In this document: positions 46,824 through 57,648 of the stretch, in pieces | Position numbering within the stretch: the first letter of the stretch is position 1 | Layout of the letters: each line of letters starts with the position of its first letter | Notes under the pieces: model-generated | Database searches by the model: none | Told to the model about the DNA's origin: nothing | What the model saw: the letters and a program-made list of their open reading frames with translations, nothing else | Translations under genes and position numbers: made by a program | Assembly: GCF_022539505.1 (NCBI RefSeq) | Contig: NC_061512.1 | Location: 154,983,962-155,047,961 of the forward strand | Reading direction: 5' to 3' | DNA: 64,000 bases | From: Lolium rigidum | Lineage: Eukaryota > Streptophyta > Magnoliopsida > Poales > Poaceae

Positions 46824-47531
46824 AGTTGTACTGTAAGAAGTTCCTTTTTGTACCTTATGCTATGAATAAAAGAGTCCGGCACCTCGAATGTTTCTCGGGG
46901 ACTGCCTCTATCAAACTTGCATGTAATATGTTTATTTTTTCTGTTTACCGGTTGCTTGTGAACATTTTTTCTTTCCGGTTTAGTAACGTGCTAAACCTAC
47001 CGGAGTCTTCGACTCTGCTGCTGTCCGCAAACCGGCTTCATGGCAGGCAAGATAAACCGGTAGGAATTAAGCACGTGAACTGCGAAAAGGGGAAGTGAGA
47101 ACGAGCAATCCGGAAAAGTTTAACTAACCCCGGTTTCACCGGTTTTTTGTGAAAAGTTTCGAATCTTACCTAAGTTCAAGGAAGTGTTCGCTTGGCAAAA
47201 GAACTTTGTAACTCATACGCCAAAACACCCAAAAGAGGTAGGCAGAGGCAAAGGGAAAGAACCAAGTGTGCATCAAATTGGATGCGGAGATGATTCCGGA
47301 ATCTTCACAGTGCAAGATAAAGACAAAAAACAAAGGCAACATGCTAAGTTAATCAACCAACATGACTTAATAAGTTACCGGTATGCAAGATGCCGGCATA
47401 AAGTTTTACCACAACCAAAACGATAAGTTATGTCTTACATCATAGACCCCGGCATACCGGGGTAGAATTTAACAAACATTGTTTTTGAAGCTCAGGTACA
47501 GCAAGGCAGATAAGCATGTCACGATAAATGT
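46824..47531 (+). other. T1 interval between integrase and antisense gene
   Basis: Non-coding, rich in ACCGG motifs. It contains one copy of the polypurine-like CTCGGGGACT (46894-46903). It should hold the 3' end of the antisense gene transcript; no clear polyadenylation signal was identified. Confidence 0.5.
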
Positions 47532-50500
47532 TTAAACAGCAGGGGCTTCAGGGGAAGCAGCATGGGCCTCTGGAGCTTCTGGGGGTGCGTCACCAGTTTC
47601 CGGCAGCACATCTCCGGCACCTTCATCTTCATCTTCCTCTTCTTCCTCCTCATCGCTGAGGTAGTCCTTGACGCCTGAAGGAGGAGGGATGAAGGTGCGA
47701 GCCGGCGCGTACTCAGCAAGCCGATAGGCGCGATCCTGCCGCTTCGCGGTAAGAATCGGATCCGTATCGCAGGGAGCGTTTTCACGCACGCCTTGAAGAG
47801 CATCCAGATCCAAGTCCGGGTACCAGGAGCACGCGACGCGCAGCGCGATATCGGCTCCGGCACGGGCTGCGGAGCACTGCCACTCATGAATCCGGCGCCC
47901 TGCCTCCTTTAGCCGGTTGGCTGTGAGCGTGATGTTGGCTGGCATTGCCTCTTCAGGCCACAGTACCTTGAAAAGTTGGATGGCGACGTCCGGCAGGTCG
48001 GCAAGGTGCCGGTCCACTGAGCGCATATGCTGCACTCGGGCGGAAAGTGCGACCAGATAGTCGTACCCGTCCCAATGCGCGTCCATGTTGGGGAACTCCC
48101 GCGCCACCCTGTCCTCCATCACCTTTTTCACGGCATGCGTCTGAGAGTCCGGGAAGTGCTCTACAGAAAGAAAGGAAAAACATAAGCTTAAGATACCGGG
48201 AAACAATCTACCGAAAGGAAAAAGAACACGAATACGCTTCCAAAATAAGCTGGTAAGCGAAAGAAGAGACAAGACAGAATCTTACTGAGAGCCAGCGCAT
48301 CAATCTGCATGACCAGCCGATCATACTCCTTATGATCAGTGGTCATAAGCTCAATCCGGTGCTCAGCCGCCTTCCGCGCCTTCCTCTCCTCCTCCAGCTC
48401 TGCCCTCAGCACCGCTGTGGAGTTCGCGGAATCATCCACGACCTCCGCCAGCCTGGCCTCGGCTGCTGCCTTGGCATCCTTCAGCTCTTGGCTATGCTGG
48501 ACCGTGGCTTGCATAGCTTGCTCCTTGAGCTCCCTGGAAATAGTTTTTTGGGCGTCCAAGGCCTTCTGGTGGTCCCGGAGGAGCTGCTCCTTTTCAACTG
48601 AAACACGGAGGAAGAAGTTTGAACAAAACCGGTAAAGCACGGAAAGATAATGCAACGGGAGAAAAAACGGTACCTTGGAGATTGACAATCTGGGTCTTGA
48701 GGGCCTCAAGGGAGGCTTCCGGGATGGCTGTTAGAGAAAAATTCGTAAGTACTGAGAAGCAAGATCTTTGCGTAAGAAAGAAGCCGGATGCCCAAAGAAA
48801 ACAAACCTTGGCAGTGGCTGTGGGCCTCGGCAAGGTCCCGGTGCTCCCAAAGAAGCTCCTCGAAGAGCTGCTTTCGGGCGTCCGCGGTGCTCTGACAAAA
48901 TGAAGTAACTATGAGAAAGTTGCCGGTTTCGCAAAATTTGAAAAAAGTTTCGCGCTCAGAGCTGCGCTCTAAACCCAAAACTCGGGGACTGGGAGGATAT
49001 GTATGAATCCGGAAAGAACAAAACCGGCATCAACAGAAAAATTACAACAAAGTTGGTGAAACTTACCACCACATTGCTGGTGGCGTCGTGCTATGCATTG
49101 TCGAACTCCCTCACCGCGCGCTTAAGTCGCATGAAGTGTTCTTCGGTGCTCCGGGGGCCGGCCGGGTCGATGGCGGGAAGCCGGTCCTTGCCCAGGCCGC
49201 GTGTAGCTGCGGAGACATCCGCCTGATTCCACTTCTCAGCGTAATCAAGCAGATGCCCCAGCTCCTTGCCCTCGCGCTTCAGTTCTGTAATCCGGCCAAG
49301 GAGGCCGGTAGCTCTCTCCCCAGCCACGACAGCGGCGGGGCCGGCGTGTAGCACCAGCGACTGCGGGCCGGAAGCCGTGCCTTTCCCCTTGAAGGGCTCG
49401 GACACGCGAAGCTTGGCGCCTTCTGGCGGCGGCGTTGGCTTGGACGCAGAAGGTCCTTGGGCTGGCGGCGGCATCTGCGCGTCCTTGGTGGGCTTGGCGG
49501 TAGAAGCTTCCGGCGGCGGTGTTGGCGTGGCCCCAGCTGGCTCAGGAGCAGGGGTTTCTGGCGGCGGCGTCGGCGTAGCCCCGGTTGGCTCAAGAACATG
49601 AGCTTCCGATGGCGGCGTAGAGCTGGCCGACGCGGAAGAGTCCGGCACGGCCTTGGAGGGGGAAGAGCATGAGCTCTTCTTCTTCTTCTCTTTCAGGACG
49701 GGAGGAACTTGGGTTTCCGCCTGCCCGTCAGCTTCAGTATCGGCGCCGATGTTGCTGGCGCCGGTATCTTGTGTGTTTGGAGGAGGGACAAGATCCTCCT
49801 CCGCGCGGTGATCAGAAGTTGTAGGGGCCGCGCGCCCCGCACTTGGAGTGCCTCCCAAAGGGGAGGCAGAAGGGCTGCCGGTACCTAAGTGTACCGGGCT
49901 CGAACGAGGAGGGGACGAGGTCCTGGCCGTTCCCACGGAGCTTCCCGGCATCGTACCGGTAGCGCCCTTGGAGAGCGAGAGCGCAGGGCTAAAAAGAAAG
50001 AAAGAAAAGATAAGAAAAAAGCAACCGGAAGAAGAAGTTTGTGAAATCAAGCGGCTAAAAATAAAACTCACCCGGAAGAGACAGGCATACTCCTCTTCTT
50101 GTAGCGCCTCTTGCCTACTTCCTTGCCTCCAAGGATTTCCGTCCGAGGGCGCTTGGCAGGAGGGGCCTGGCTCGAACCGGCATCTGCTGCCGGGGCTTTG
50201 TTCTTCCTGCCCTCGGAGGCGAGTTTGTCCAGGAATTCCTGGCCAACCTCGGCCTGAAGGGGAACCACGCGCTCGTGGACCTGTGGTTGGGGGCCAGTTG
50301 AGGAAGCATCTACAGAGGGAGAATAACAGTAAAGCATGAGAGACCGGAAAGGAAAACTACCTCAAGCACAGTAAGATCATCGACGGAGCCGAAAGCCTCA
50401 GACGAAACATTACCGGGGCGCGAGGTGTGCGTGCGGCCCATCTTGAGATCCGTCCAAAGGACGTAAGGATCTGGGTCAACCTTGTCCAGTGGGCGCTTTC

Positions 50501-51653
50501 GGCAAGGACCTCGCTTGTCCGATTCGATGCGAGGAAAGCGGTCCTTGGCCTGAAAACAAAAAGAAAGCCAGTCAGCTGCAGCATAAAAGTTACCGGAAGA
50601 GCAGCCCGGGTGACAATCTCTTACTTCGTCGGTTGGAGGGTTGGTGGAGCTAAGAGGCACGAAGCCCCACTCCCAGTTATCCGGCATGTCCGTTCGGCAG
50701 ATTTGTTTAGCTTTGAGGACTACATCTGCTTTACTTAGGGGGAGGCCGGTGATCTTGGTGGGATCACCGGGACCGTACATCTCGCTCATCTTATGATCCC
50801 GGCGCTTGAGGGGAAGCACCCGGCGTGAGATGAAAGCGCGGATGATGTCGTCAGAGCAGATGTTGGTCTCCCTCATCAACTTCTCCATGAAGCGTACGAC
50901 CCGGTTCGTCTCGATGTGATTCGTCCCAGGGAAGTAGCCCCAGTTGACCTTGGTGGGCGGCGCCGGATTGAAGGCCGGCAGGTTGATGAGATCCGCGGCG
51001 CCCTCATTCTTCACGTAAAAGAACGTCGTTTGCCATAACCGGCAGGACTCGAGGCCGGAGAACTTAAAAAAGGGGATCCCTTGGCGGGAGCCGATAATAC
51101 AAGACCCGCATTGAACGGGGGGTTTGGGCTTAGGAATCTCCTTGCCCTGGACGGAATTAATCCGAAGAGAGAAAAAGCGAGCAAAAGTCTCGCGGGTGGG
51201 GCGGATACCGATGTAGGCCTCCATGAAAGTGGCGTAGCAAGAAAGGTAGAAAACGGCGTTGCCGGGAAGATGGTGAGGCTAGAGTTGATAAAAATCCAGG
51301 ACCTCGCGGAAGAACTCGGAGGCAGGAAGGCCGAAGCCGCGCTCAAAGTGAGCGAGAAAAACCACGAACTCACCGGGGTTAAGTACCGGTTCGATCTCAT
51401 TGCCAGGGAGCCGGCAGGATACTCCCTCCGGTATCCTCCTAGACCGGCGGAGCCAGTCGATTTCATGTTGCGTGACGTCGGAGCCCCTCCAGGCTCCGCG
51501 TGTGATACCGGAAAGATCTTGTCCGGGGGTATGGCTAGAACTGCCGGCCTCCTGATCGTTGCCGGAGTCGATTTCCATCCGGGCAAGATCTGCGCTTAGC
51601 CCGTCGGAAGCTCTACTGGAGGACGAAGCGGAGAGAGACTCCTCTCTAGACAT
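47532..51653 (-). pseudogene. T1 antisense multi-exon gene (putative gypsy-type transposon family, Transposase_28-like)
   Basis: On the strand opposite to gag-pol, eight exons with GT-AG borders can be laid out: 51653-50625, 50549-50361, 50309-50072, 49988-49067, 48891-48807, 48727-48674, 48597-48286 and 48160-47532. Exon 1 starts MSREESLSASSSS and carries the conserved domain: RIPEGVSCRLPGNEIEPVL, EFVVFLAHFERGFGLP, AYIGIRPTRETFARFF and MPDNWEWGFVPLSS. Exon 3 has a basic RPRTE region, exon 4 is Pro/Ala-rich with repeated ATPTPPPE units, exon 7 is a long coiled coil, and exon 8 ends in an acidic EEEEEEDEDE tail. Two TAG stops (51279-51281 and 49091-49093) interrupt it, each where CAG is plausible. 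The exon 2/exon 3 phase is uncertain. Antisense ORFs are known from Tat-lineage elements; their function is unknown. Nuclear or RNA-binding roles are guesses. Confidence 0.75.
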
Positions 51654-51824
51654 ATGGATCTGAGAAACGCCGGTATCTACCCGAAAAACAGATTTCCAAA
51701 GAACTACCCTCGCGCGAAGATCTACGAATAAGAAGAAAAGCAAAAGAAAAGAGAAAGTAAATATTCTACCGGCCCAAGATCTGAAAGGCAAAGAAAAGAG
51801 GGGTAAAAGTGAATCGAGCCTAAC

Positions 51825-52140
51825 CTGGGGCGGCGGAGACGCTCAAGAAGAAGGTCGCCGAAGCAACGGTGGGCTCACGAAGGCCGACGGAGGCTGGCGA
51901 CGGCGAAGGGGGAAAGCTGCCGATGAAAGCTCGAAGCAGCGGCGGCGAAGAAGCGCTGGTGGATCCCTCCGCGGCGAAGATCTGCGGCGCAGCGAGAGCG
52001 ACGGCGCGAGTTCGTCGGAAGCTAGGCTCTGGCGGCGACCGGCGGCGACGAGGTTGCACGAGGCGAGGAGCTCGAAGCACGCTGGAAATGGGGACAAGTG
52101 CGAAGAAGAGGATGAAGATGAACTGCTCCGCCCTTAAGTA
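51825..52140 (-). other. Leader exon and promoter region of the T1 antisense gene
   Basis: CT-rich, GC-rich sequence on the minus strand ends at 51825 with donor CCCCAG|GTTAGG. An acceptor at 51660 (TTTCTCAG|ATCC) lies six bases before the ATG at 51653. This gives a leader intron of 51824-51660. No good TATA was found; CTACTTAAGGG near 52130 is the nearest candidate. The same stretch has long open frames on both strands because of its composition. Confidence 0.5.
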
Positions 52141-52630
52141 GAGAGAAGAGGAAATGGGCCGGAAACCGCCGGGCCGCGGCGGTTCGCTTCTTGGGCCGCC
52201 ACGTGGCATGAAGATACACGCGTAAAAATCGAGAGGCCACAGGGTCGCTGCACGGATCCGGAATGGCCAGAAGGATCCGGTGTGGCACATTTAATGCTGG
52301 CGTAGAAGCCGAAGCGAAGTGACCACTGACACTGGCGCGTCAGGCATAGTGCGCATGTCCCTGACAGGCGCTGTACCCGAGAAATTCTCGACTTCGCCGA
52401 GGAAGGAGTTAATGTCGACGATACCGGAGAAAACACACCGGAGACACTTCGCAAAGAAAGGAAAATGTGAGTATGACATGAGATACCGGGAAAGTCCGGG
52501 AGATAACAGAAAGAGGCTAAGGCAAAGAGGCTGGCATCTTCGAATAGGGAGCCGAAAAAATCAAACCGGTACCTTGTGAGATAGGAACCTGGCATAGCCC
52601 GTCGGATAAAATTCACCGGACTATACCAGC

Positions 52631-52642
52631 TTCGGGGACTAA
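52631..52642 (+). promoter_or_regulatory. T1 polypurine tract
   Basis: TTCGGGGACTAA directly precedes the 3' LTR. Similar CTCGGGGACT copies occur at 45423, 45464, 46894 and 48981. Confidence 0.65.
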
Positions 52643-53142
52643 TGTTGGGGGGATGACCCCCGGTATGCCAAAGGCAGGCCTAACCGGATGGTTTGGCCTA
52701 ACGAAGCCCTGGCGCCAAAGAGGAAGGTGACGCCAAAAGCAACCGGAGGACGTCAGCCCCTCCGATTAAAGAAGATACCGGCGTCACCTATGATTAAAGT
52801 AGCTTTGTAAAGTAGTTTGTCTGTTCAAAGATGCCATTAGGGTTTCTTCCCCTGTAAGCCACCCTCTCCCCTATATAAGGAGAGGGGGCAGCCCTCTTCA
52901 CGGGTGAGACGCATGTACGTACGAAGATACCTCTTGTAACCTTGTTCATGGAATAGAGAAGATCTAGAACAGAGTTCATCCTTGTGTCTCTCTTCTTCTA
53001 CCTCTGGCCTTGGCCAAGTTCTTGAGGAAAGCACCCGGAAGTTCATCCTACCTGATTCAAAACCCTCCCCCGAATCCTCTAGCGTCCAACTCGGCCCCAA
53101 CTTAAGCCATCCCATGGCATCTGTCTGTTCACCACGACGACA
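52643..53142 (+). repeat. T1 3' LTR, 184 bp shorter
   Basis: 500 bp. It matches the 5' LTR closely, except that sequence between GGTTTGGCCTA and ACGAAGCCCTGG is missing (junction near 52700). The TATA box is at 52871-52879. It ends CACCACGACGACA, then GACTC. Confidence 0.95.
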
Positions 53143-53147
53143 GACTC

Positions 53148-54600
53148 CGTTAAAATGGCTATGTGCCATGAAATCCAAAATAGATGAATACTTTTTGAAA
53201 GTAAATGAATCTATAAAATTGATGGACTTGGATGGAATATCCTTGAAGAAGCTCGACTTGTCGAAAAGTTGTTTACGACAAAGTTCAAAGAGTTGACTAC
53301 GATAAGATTAGATCTTCCGTAGAAATGCTTATAGTCTACGTGGATTATTCTAGTAATCGCTACATATTTCTTTTATGAGATATGATAGTAGGATGACAGA
53401 AATACATTCCTTACCAGAAGTATGTATGAAGGATGTATACTACATACAAACCAAAGAGTTTTGCTAGTCCGTGAAATACTAGATAAGTATACAAACTTCA
53501 ATTAGATGAATTGAGTATCGCAGAGTTGGAATCTTCACCGGATGAAATAGTCAAAGAGTTTTTGATTTCATCAGAAACGATGAAGATGCTTGCATTTGCA
53601 AGAAATTAAGTGGGAGCGCTGAGACATATTTATAATACTTTGTGTAGATGACATATCGTTGATTATAAATGATGTAATTATATACTTGATGTGAATAAAA
53701 GGTTTCATTGAGAATTAACTTCAATGAAAGGATATGGACTGAAACATATTTAGTGTCAAGATCAATAAAGATAGATTGAAACACATAATAAGTTTAAGTC
53801 AAAGTACATAGAATGAATATTGAAGTAGTTCAATGTAAGATTATTAACAAGGTGTTCTTTTCATGTGAAGGTTTAACAATACTTGAGTGTATCTGACACT
53901 CAATGAGTAAAAACACATGAGTGATTTTAGATCACGATTAATATGTACACAATCAGATATCCTATGCTCTAAAGTGTTATGAGCATGTACCAGAATGATT
54001 CATATGATGATCATTGGACGACAGTAAGAATATCCTTTGGTACTTTAGAAGAACCAAGGATATATATAGTTTTGTATGGGGTAATGACAAACAAATCGTT
54101 GTAAGGTGTTGCACGGATATTAGTTTGGTCACATATAAAAATAAATTTCAAATCTCATTTAGGCTAAGTGTTGTTTTAAAAGGTAGCACAATGCTAGATT
54201 TAGAAGAGTTCTAAATATTGTGACGGATTCTACAAACGAAGGCAGAGTATGTCATTGTTTTGACAATGACTGCGGATGTTTAAGTCAAGGAGTTCTTGAG
54301 AACTTGGTGTAGTTCCGATAGTGTCAGAACTTTGAAGCTATATTATGTATGACAATATTAGTGACATATTTCAGACCGCGGAATTAAGGTTCCACCAGAA
54401 GACTGAACATATATGATTAATGCCGACTCATTTGGAAAATGAGTGATGCGTTGAGACGCAAATGAATTGCAAAATACATACGTTTCTGAGCATGTCAGAT
54501 CCGTTGCCTAAAACCTCTCCCGTGAGCAAAACATGATAAAGCACCAGAAGGCCAAGGTATTATATCTTTACAAATGTAAACTAGATTATTGACTCTAGTG
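53148..54600 (+). pseudogene. C1 reverse transcriptase and RNase H remnant
   Basis: Continuation of Copia pol after the Tat insertion. TGT GTA GAT GAC ATA at 53641-53655 encodes CVDDI in place of the catalytic YVDD motif. Text resembling YLRRTKD (near 54045) and the TKAEYV motif of RNase H (54236-54250) follow in order, then a block matching the Copia C-terminus (DPLPK-like, about 54500). Stops and frame changes are frequent, so no protein is made. The stretch ends in AAGTGGGAGAC, a polypurine tract, just before the 3' LTR. Confidence 0.8.
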
Positions 54601-54612
54601 CAAGTGGGAGAC

Positions 54613-56375
54613 AGTTGGAGATATGCCCAAGAGGCAATAATAAAATGGTTATTATAATATATCTTTGTGTTTATGATAAATGTTTGCATACCATGCTATA
54701 ATTGTATTAACCGAAACATTGATACATGTGTGTTATGTAAACAACAAGGAGTCACTAGTAAGCCTCTTGTATAACTAGCTTGTTGATTAATAGATGATCA
54801 TGGTTTCGTGATCATGAACATTGGATGTTATTAATAACAAGGTTATGTCATTAGGTGAATGATATAATGGACATACACCCAAATAACCGTAGCATAAGAT
54901 CAAGTCATTAAGTTCAGTTTGCTATAAGCTTTCGATACATAGTTACCTAGTCCTTCGACCATGAGATCATGTAAATCACTTAACTGGAAGGGTACTTTGA
55001 TTACATCAAAAGCCACTGCGTAAATGGGTGGTTATAAAGGTGGGATTAATTATTCGGAAAGTATGAGTTGAGGCATATGGATCAAGAGTGGGATATTGTC
55101 CATCCCGATGACGGATAGATATACTCTGGGCCCTCTCGGTGGAATGTCGTCTAATTAGCTTGCAAGCATATGAATGGTTCATAAGAGATGACATACCACG
55201 ATACGGGTAAAGAGTATTTGTCGGAGACGAGGTTGAACGAGGTATAGAGATATCGATGATCAAACCTCGGACAAGTAAAATATCGCGTGACAAAGGGAAT
55301 CGGCATCGTATGTAAATGGTTCAATCGATCACTATTTATCGTTGAATATGTGGGAGCCATTATGGATCTCCAGATCCCGCTATTGGTTATTGGTCGGAGA
55401 AGAGTCTCAACCATGTCTGCATAGTTCACGAACCGTAGGGTGACACACTTAAGGTTTGATGTCGTTTTAAGTAGATATGGAATATGGAATGGAGTTCGAA
55501 GTTTTGTTCGGAGTCTCGTATGGGATCCAGGACATCACGAGGAGGTCCGGAATGGTCCGGAGAATAAGATTCATATATAGGAAGTCGCTTTCCAAGTTTG
55601 GAAATGATCCGGTGCATTTATGGAAGGCGCTAGAATGTTCTAGAACCTTCCGGATGAAATCACCATGGAAGGTGGAGTCCCGGTTGGACTCCACCAAACC
55701 CAACCAGCCAACCAAGTGGGAGGGTGGAGTTCATGGAGGACTCCACCTCCTTGGCCGGCCAAAGAAAGGGGGAAGGGGAGAGTCCCTGTCCCTCTAGGTT
55801 TCGTCCATAAGGCAGTTTTTGAATTGGGGTCTTATTCGAAGACTTTGGGCAAACCCTTGGGGTTCCACCTATATAATGAGGAGGAGAGGGAGGGGGCAGC
55901 CCAAGACTTGGCCGCACCACCTATGGCTCTCATGGCCGGCGCCCTAGCCCCCCTCTCTCTCCCAAACCCTAGCACACCTCCCTCCTCATACACCTCCCGT
56001 AGCGCTTACGGCGTAGCCCTGCCGGAGATCTCAACCACCACCGTCACCATGCCGTCGTGCTGCCGGGATTCCAAGGAGGATCTACTACTTCCGCTGCCCG
56101 CTGGAACGGGGAGAAGGACGTCATCATCAACACCGAACGTGTGAACGAGTACGGAGGTGCTGCCCGACTGTGGCACCGTCAAGATCTTCTACGCGCTTTC
56201 GAAAGCGGCAAGTGATCGATTACAGCAACAACGAGATCTAATCTCGTAGGCTTTGGAAATCTTCGAGGGTTAGTCTCATGATCTTCTCGTTGCTACCATC
56301 TTCTAGATTGGATCTTGGCTTGTTATTCGTTCTTGCGGTAGGAAAATTTTGTTTTCTATGCTACGAATCCCATCA
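54613..56375 (+). repeat. C1 3' LTR
   Basis: 1763 bp, collinear with 27232-28998. It starts AGTTGGAGATATG where the 5' LTR has TG, so its first base has changed. The TATA box is at 55870-55877. It ends CGAATCCCATCA before the TCCAC duplication. Confidence 0.93.
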
Positions 56376-56686
56376 TCCACGTAGTACAACGATGACGAGG
56401 GTGAGCTCGAGAACCCGCCGCCAAAGTTGCGGCCGGCGGGCTGCTGGCTCCCTTCGGGCTGGCCGCCGGCCAAGCTGAGGCACACTTCGGCGGCAACCGC
56501 CGTTTTCATGGCTTCGAGAGCGGCTAGGCGGCGCTTTCTGCGGTCGGCCGTCAAAATGGAGCAGCGGCGTTTCTCCTCCTCCCACGCCTCATGCGACATA
56601 TTCGCTGGCTTCTCCTTCAGTGCCACGGTGCGTGGCTTCGGCGGCGCCTTCGATGTCTTCGCCGGAGCCTTTCTCTTCGGCAGCAT
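56376..56686 (-). pseudogene. Harbinger-associated SANT/NAM-like gene, 5' exon part
   Basis: The ATG at 56686 opens a basic Pro/Lys-rich N-terminus (MLPKRKAPAKTSKAPPKPR) followed by a charged helix (SHEAWEEEKRRC to about residue 60) and a Gly/Ser stretch ending SLYYV. That is the usual start of the plant proteins whose later parts lie at 24.3-27.2 kb. The exon stops at 56376 because the 29-kb Copia was inserted there. The same frame resumes at 27231 on the minus strand when one copy of the TCCAC duplication is counted. Upstream about 340 bp reach the terminal repeat; CCAATAAAAG near 56905 is a weak promoter candidate. Confidence 0.8.
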
Positions 56687-57026
56687 GGCAGCGGCGAGGG
56701 TTTTTCGGGTTGGAGCCTGGATGGGAGATGGAGTGGCGGGCGGGAGAAATGAGCGGCGGAAAGGAAGGGGTATTGGTGGAAAAGATGTATGTTTTTGGGA
56801 TGTGTGGCTGACATGCGACTTCCATGCCCAAAAAAATTCGTGCTGCGAGGAGCCAGCGCGCCCGATTCGCGTCCTTCGCGAAGGGGCCGGCACGAGATTG
56901 CCGACGCTTTTATTGGCTCGAAAAAGCGCCGACACTTTTTGGAACGTGCCGGTGTGAGTCTATTTTTAATACCGCCTCCAAAATGCTATCGGGACCGCTA
57001 TGGTGGGAGCCGGTGAAGATGCTGTA

Positions 57027-57645
57027 AGTGTGATGTGTTGCACGGCGCAGTTCCTTCCTCGCGTGGAGCAACTAGCTGTGTTTGTGTGTAATGATCACAC
57101 TGTCTAATTTATGAAGCTCCCTGTCAAAACAAATTGAACATGTTCTTGTATTGTAGCAAGCCGTATCCGAACCGAAGAAAGAAAGAAGACCAAAGTTTTT
57201 GATCAAATATATGTTTATATGGAAAAAATGAATAAACAGAAAAAACATATTGACCAAAGCTTTTTGTTGCTTCAAAATGGATAGCTCTTGTTACTTTTTA
57301 TTTTTTGATGGTTCATGCATGTCTCGACCCTATTTTATCTATGATTGTAATAATTTGAGTATTCCAAACTATGCAATGAAAATGTTGTGTACATCAATTA
57401 ATGCAGAGGGCTAGCTAAGCTCCTCGTTTCAAAAATAAATAAACTAAAAATACATATTGACCAAAGCTTGCGATCAAGCCCTGATGTTTAGCTGCCTAGC
57501 TAGGAGTCATAACATTTCTCTACCTGCCCCGAGCCACGCCAATGCGATCACTTTTTCGCTCCTTTTTTGTGTGTGCATATCCTTAATAGCTTCAGCACTT
57601 GTTGGTGTATATATAGGCTACACGTAATTGATATCTTCGCGATAC
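57027..57645. other. Spacer between two Harbinger-type termini
   Basis: Contains a repeated motif (ACATATTGACCAAAGCTT at about 57245 and 57452) and no coding-like frame. It separates two units whose termini face each other. Confidence 0.5.
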
Positions 57646-57648
57646 TAA

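Larger units (their letters stand above)
32503..53142 (+). mobile_element. Tat-lineage Gypsy element T1 with antisense gene
   Basis: The element spans 20.6 kb including a 6.9-kb insert; its own length is about 13.7 kb. The target duplication is GACTC (32498-32502 and 53143-53147). LTRs are TGTTGGGGGGATGACC to CACCACGACGACA. The order is gag, protease, reverse transcriptase, two RNase H domains and integrase on the plus strand, then a multi-exon gene on the minus strand in the long 3' interior. A second RNase H and an antisense ORF are hallmarks of the Tat lineage. Coding frames are close to intact apart from isolated stops, three or four frameshifts and the A2 insertion, so this copy is fairly recent. 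Confidence 0.93.
27232..56375 (+). mobile_element. Angela/BARE-like Copia element C1
   Basis: The element spans 29.1 kb because a 20.6-kb Gypsy sits inside it; its own length is about 8.5 kb. LTRs are 27232-28998 and 54613-56375, starting TGTTGGAGATATGCCC, the known start of the Triticeae BARE/WIS/Angela group. The target duplication is TCCAC (27227-27231 and 56376-56380). The pol region is decayed along its whole length but collinear with Angela (integrase before the insertion, reverse transcriptase and RNase H after it). The LTRs differ by only a few bases per hundred or fewer by eye. This is much less than the decay of pol, so the copy most likely moved as a non-autonomous element. Confidence 0.93.
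24071..57023 (-). mobile_element. PIF/Harbinger-type element (candidate limits), host of the nest
   Basis: The right end (reverse complement of 57023 inward) reads CAGCATCTTCACCGGCTCCC, close to the grass Harbinger terminus GAGCATCTCCACCGG. It is followed outside by TAA, the expected duplication. The left end at 24071, GAGCTGCTCACGCCGGC then CCTCCATAG, resembles the same terminus, but the flanking triplet is TGG, so that edge is less certain. Between them lies a minus-strand SANT/NAM-associated gene of the kind linked to PIF/Harbinger elements, plus two large insertions. No DDE transposase was seen, so it would be non-autonomous. Without the inserts it would be about 2.6 kb. Confidence 0.55.

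Noticed and set aside
49266..49672. Gly-rich plus-strand ORF
   Set aside because: It is the complement of the Pro-rich repeat exon of the antisense gene.
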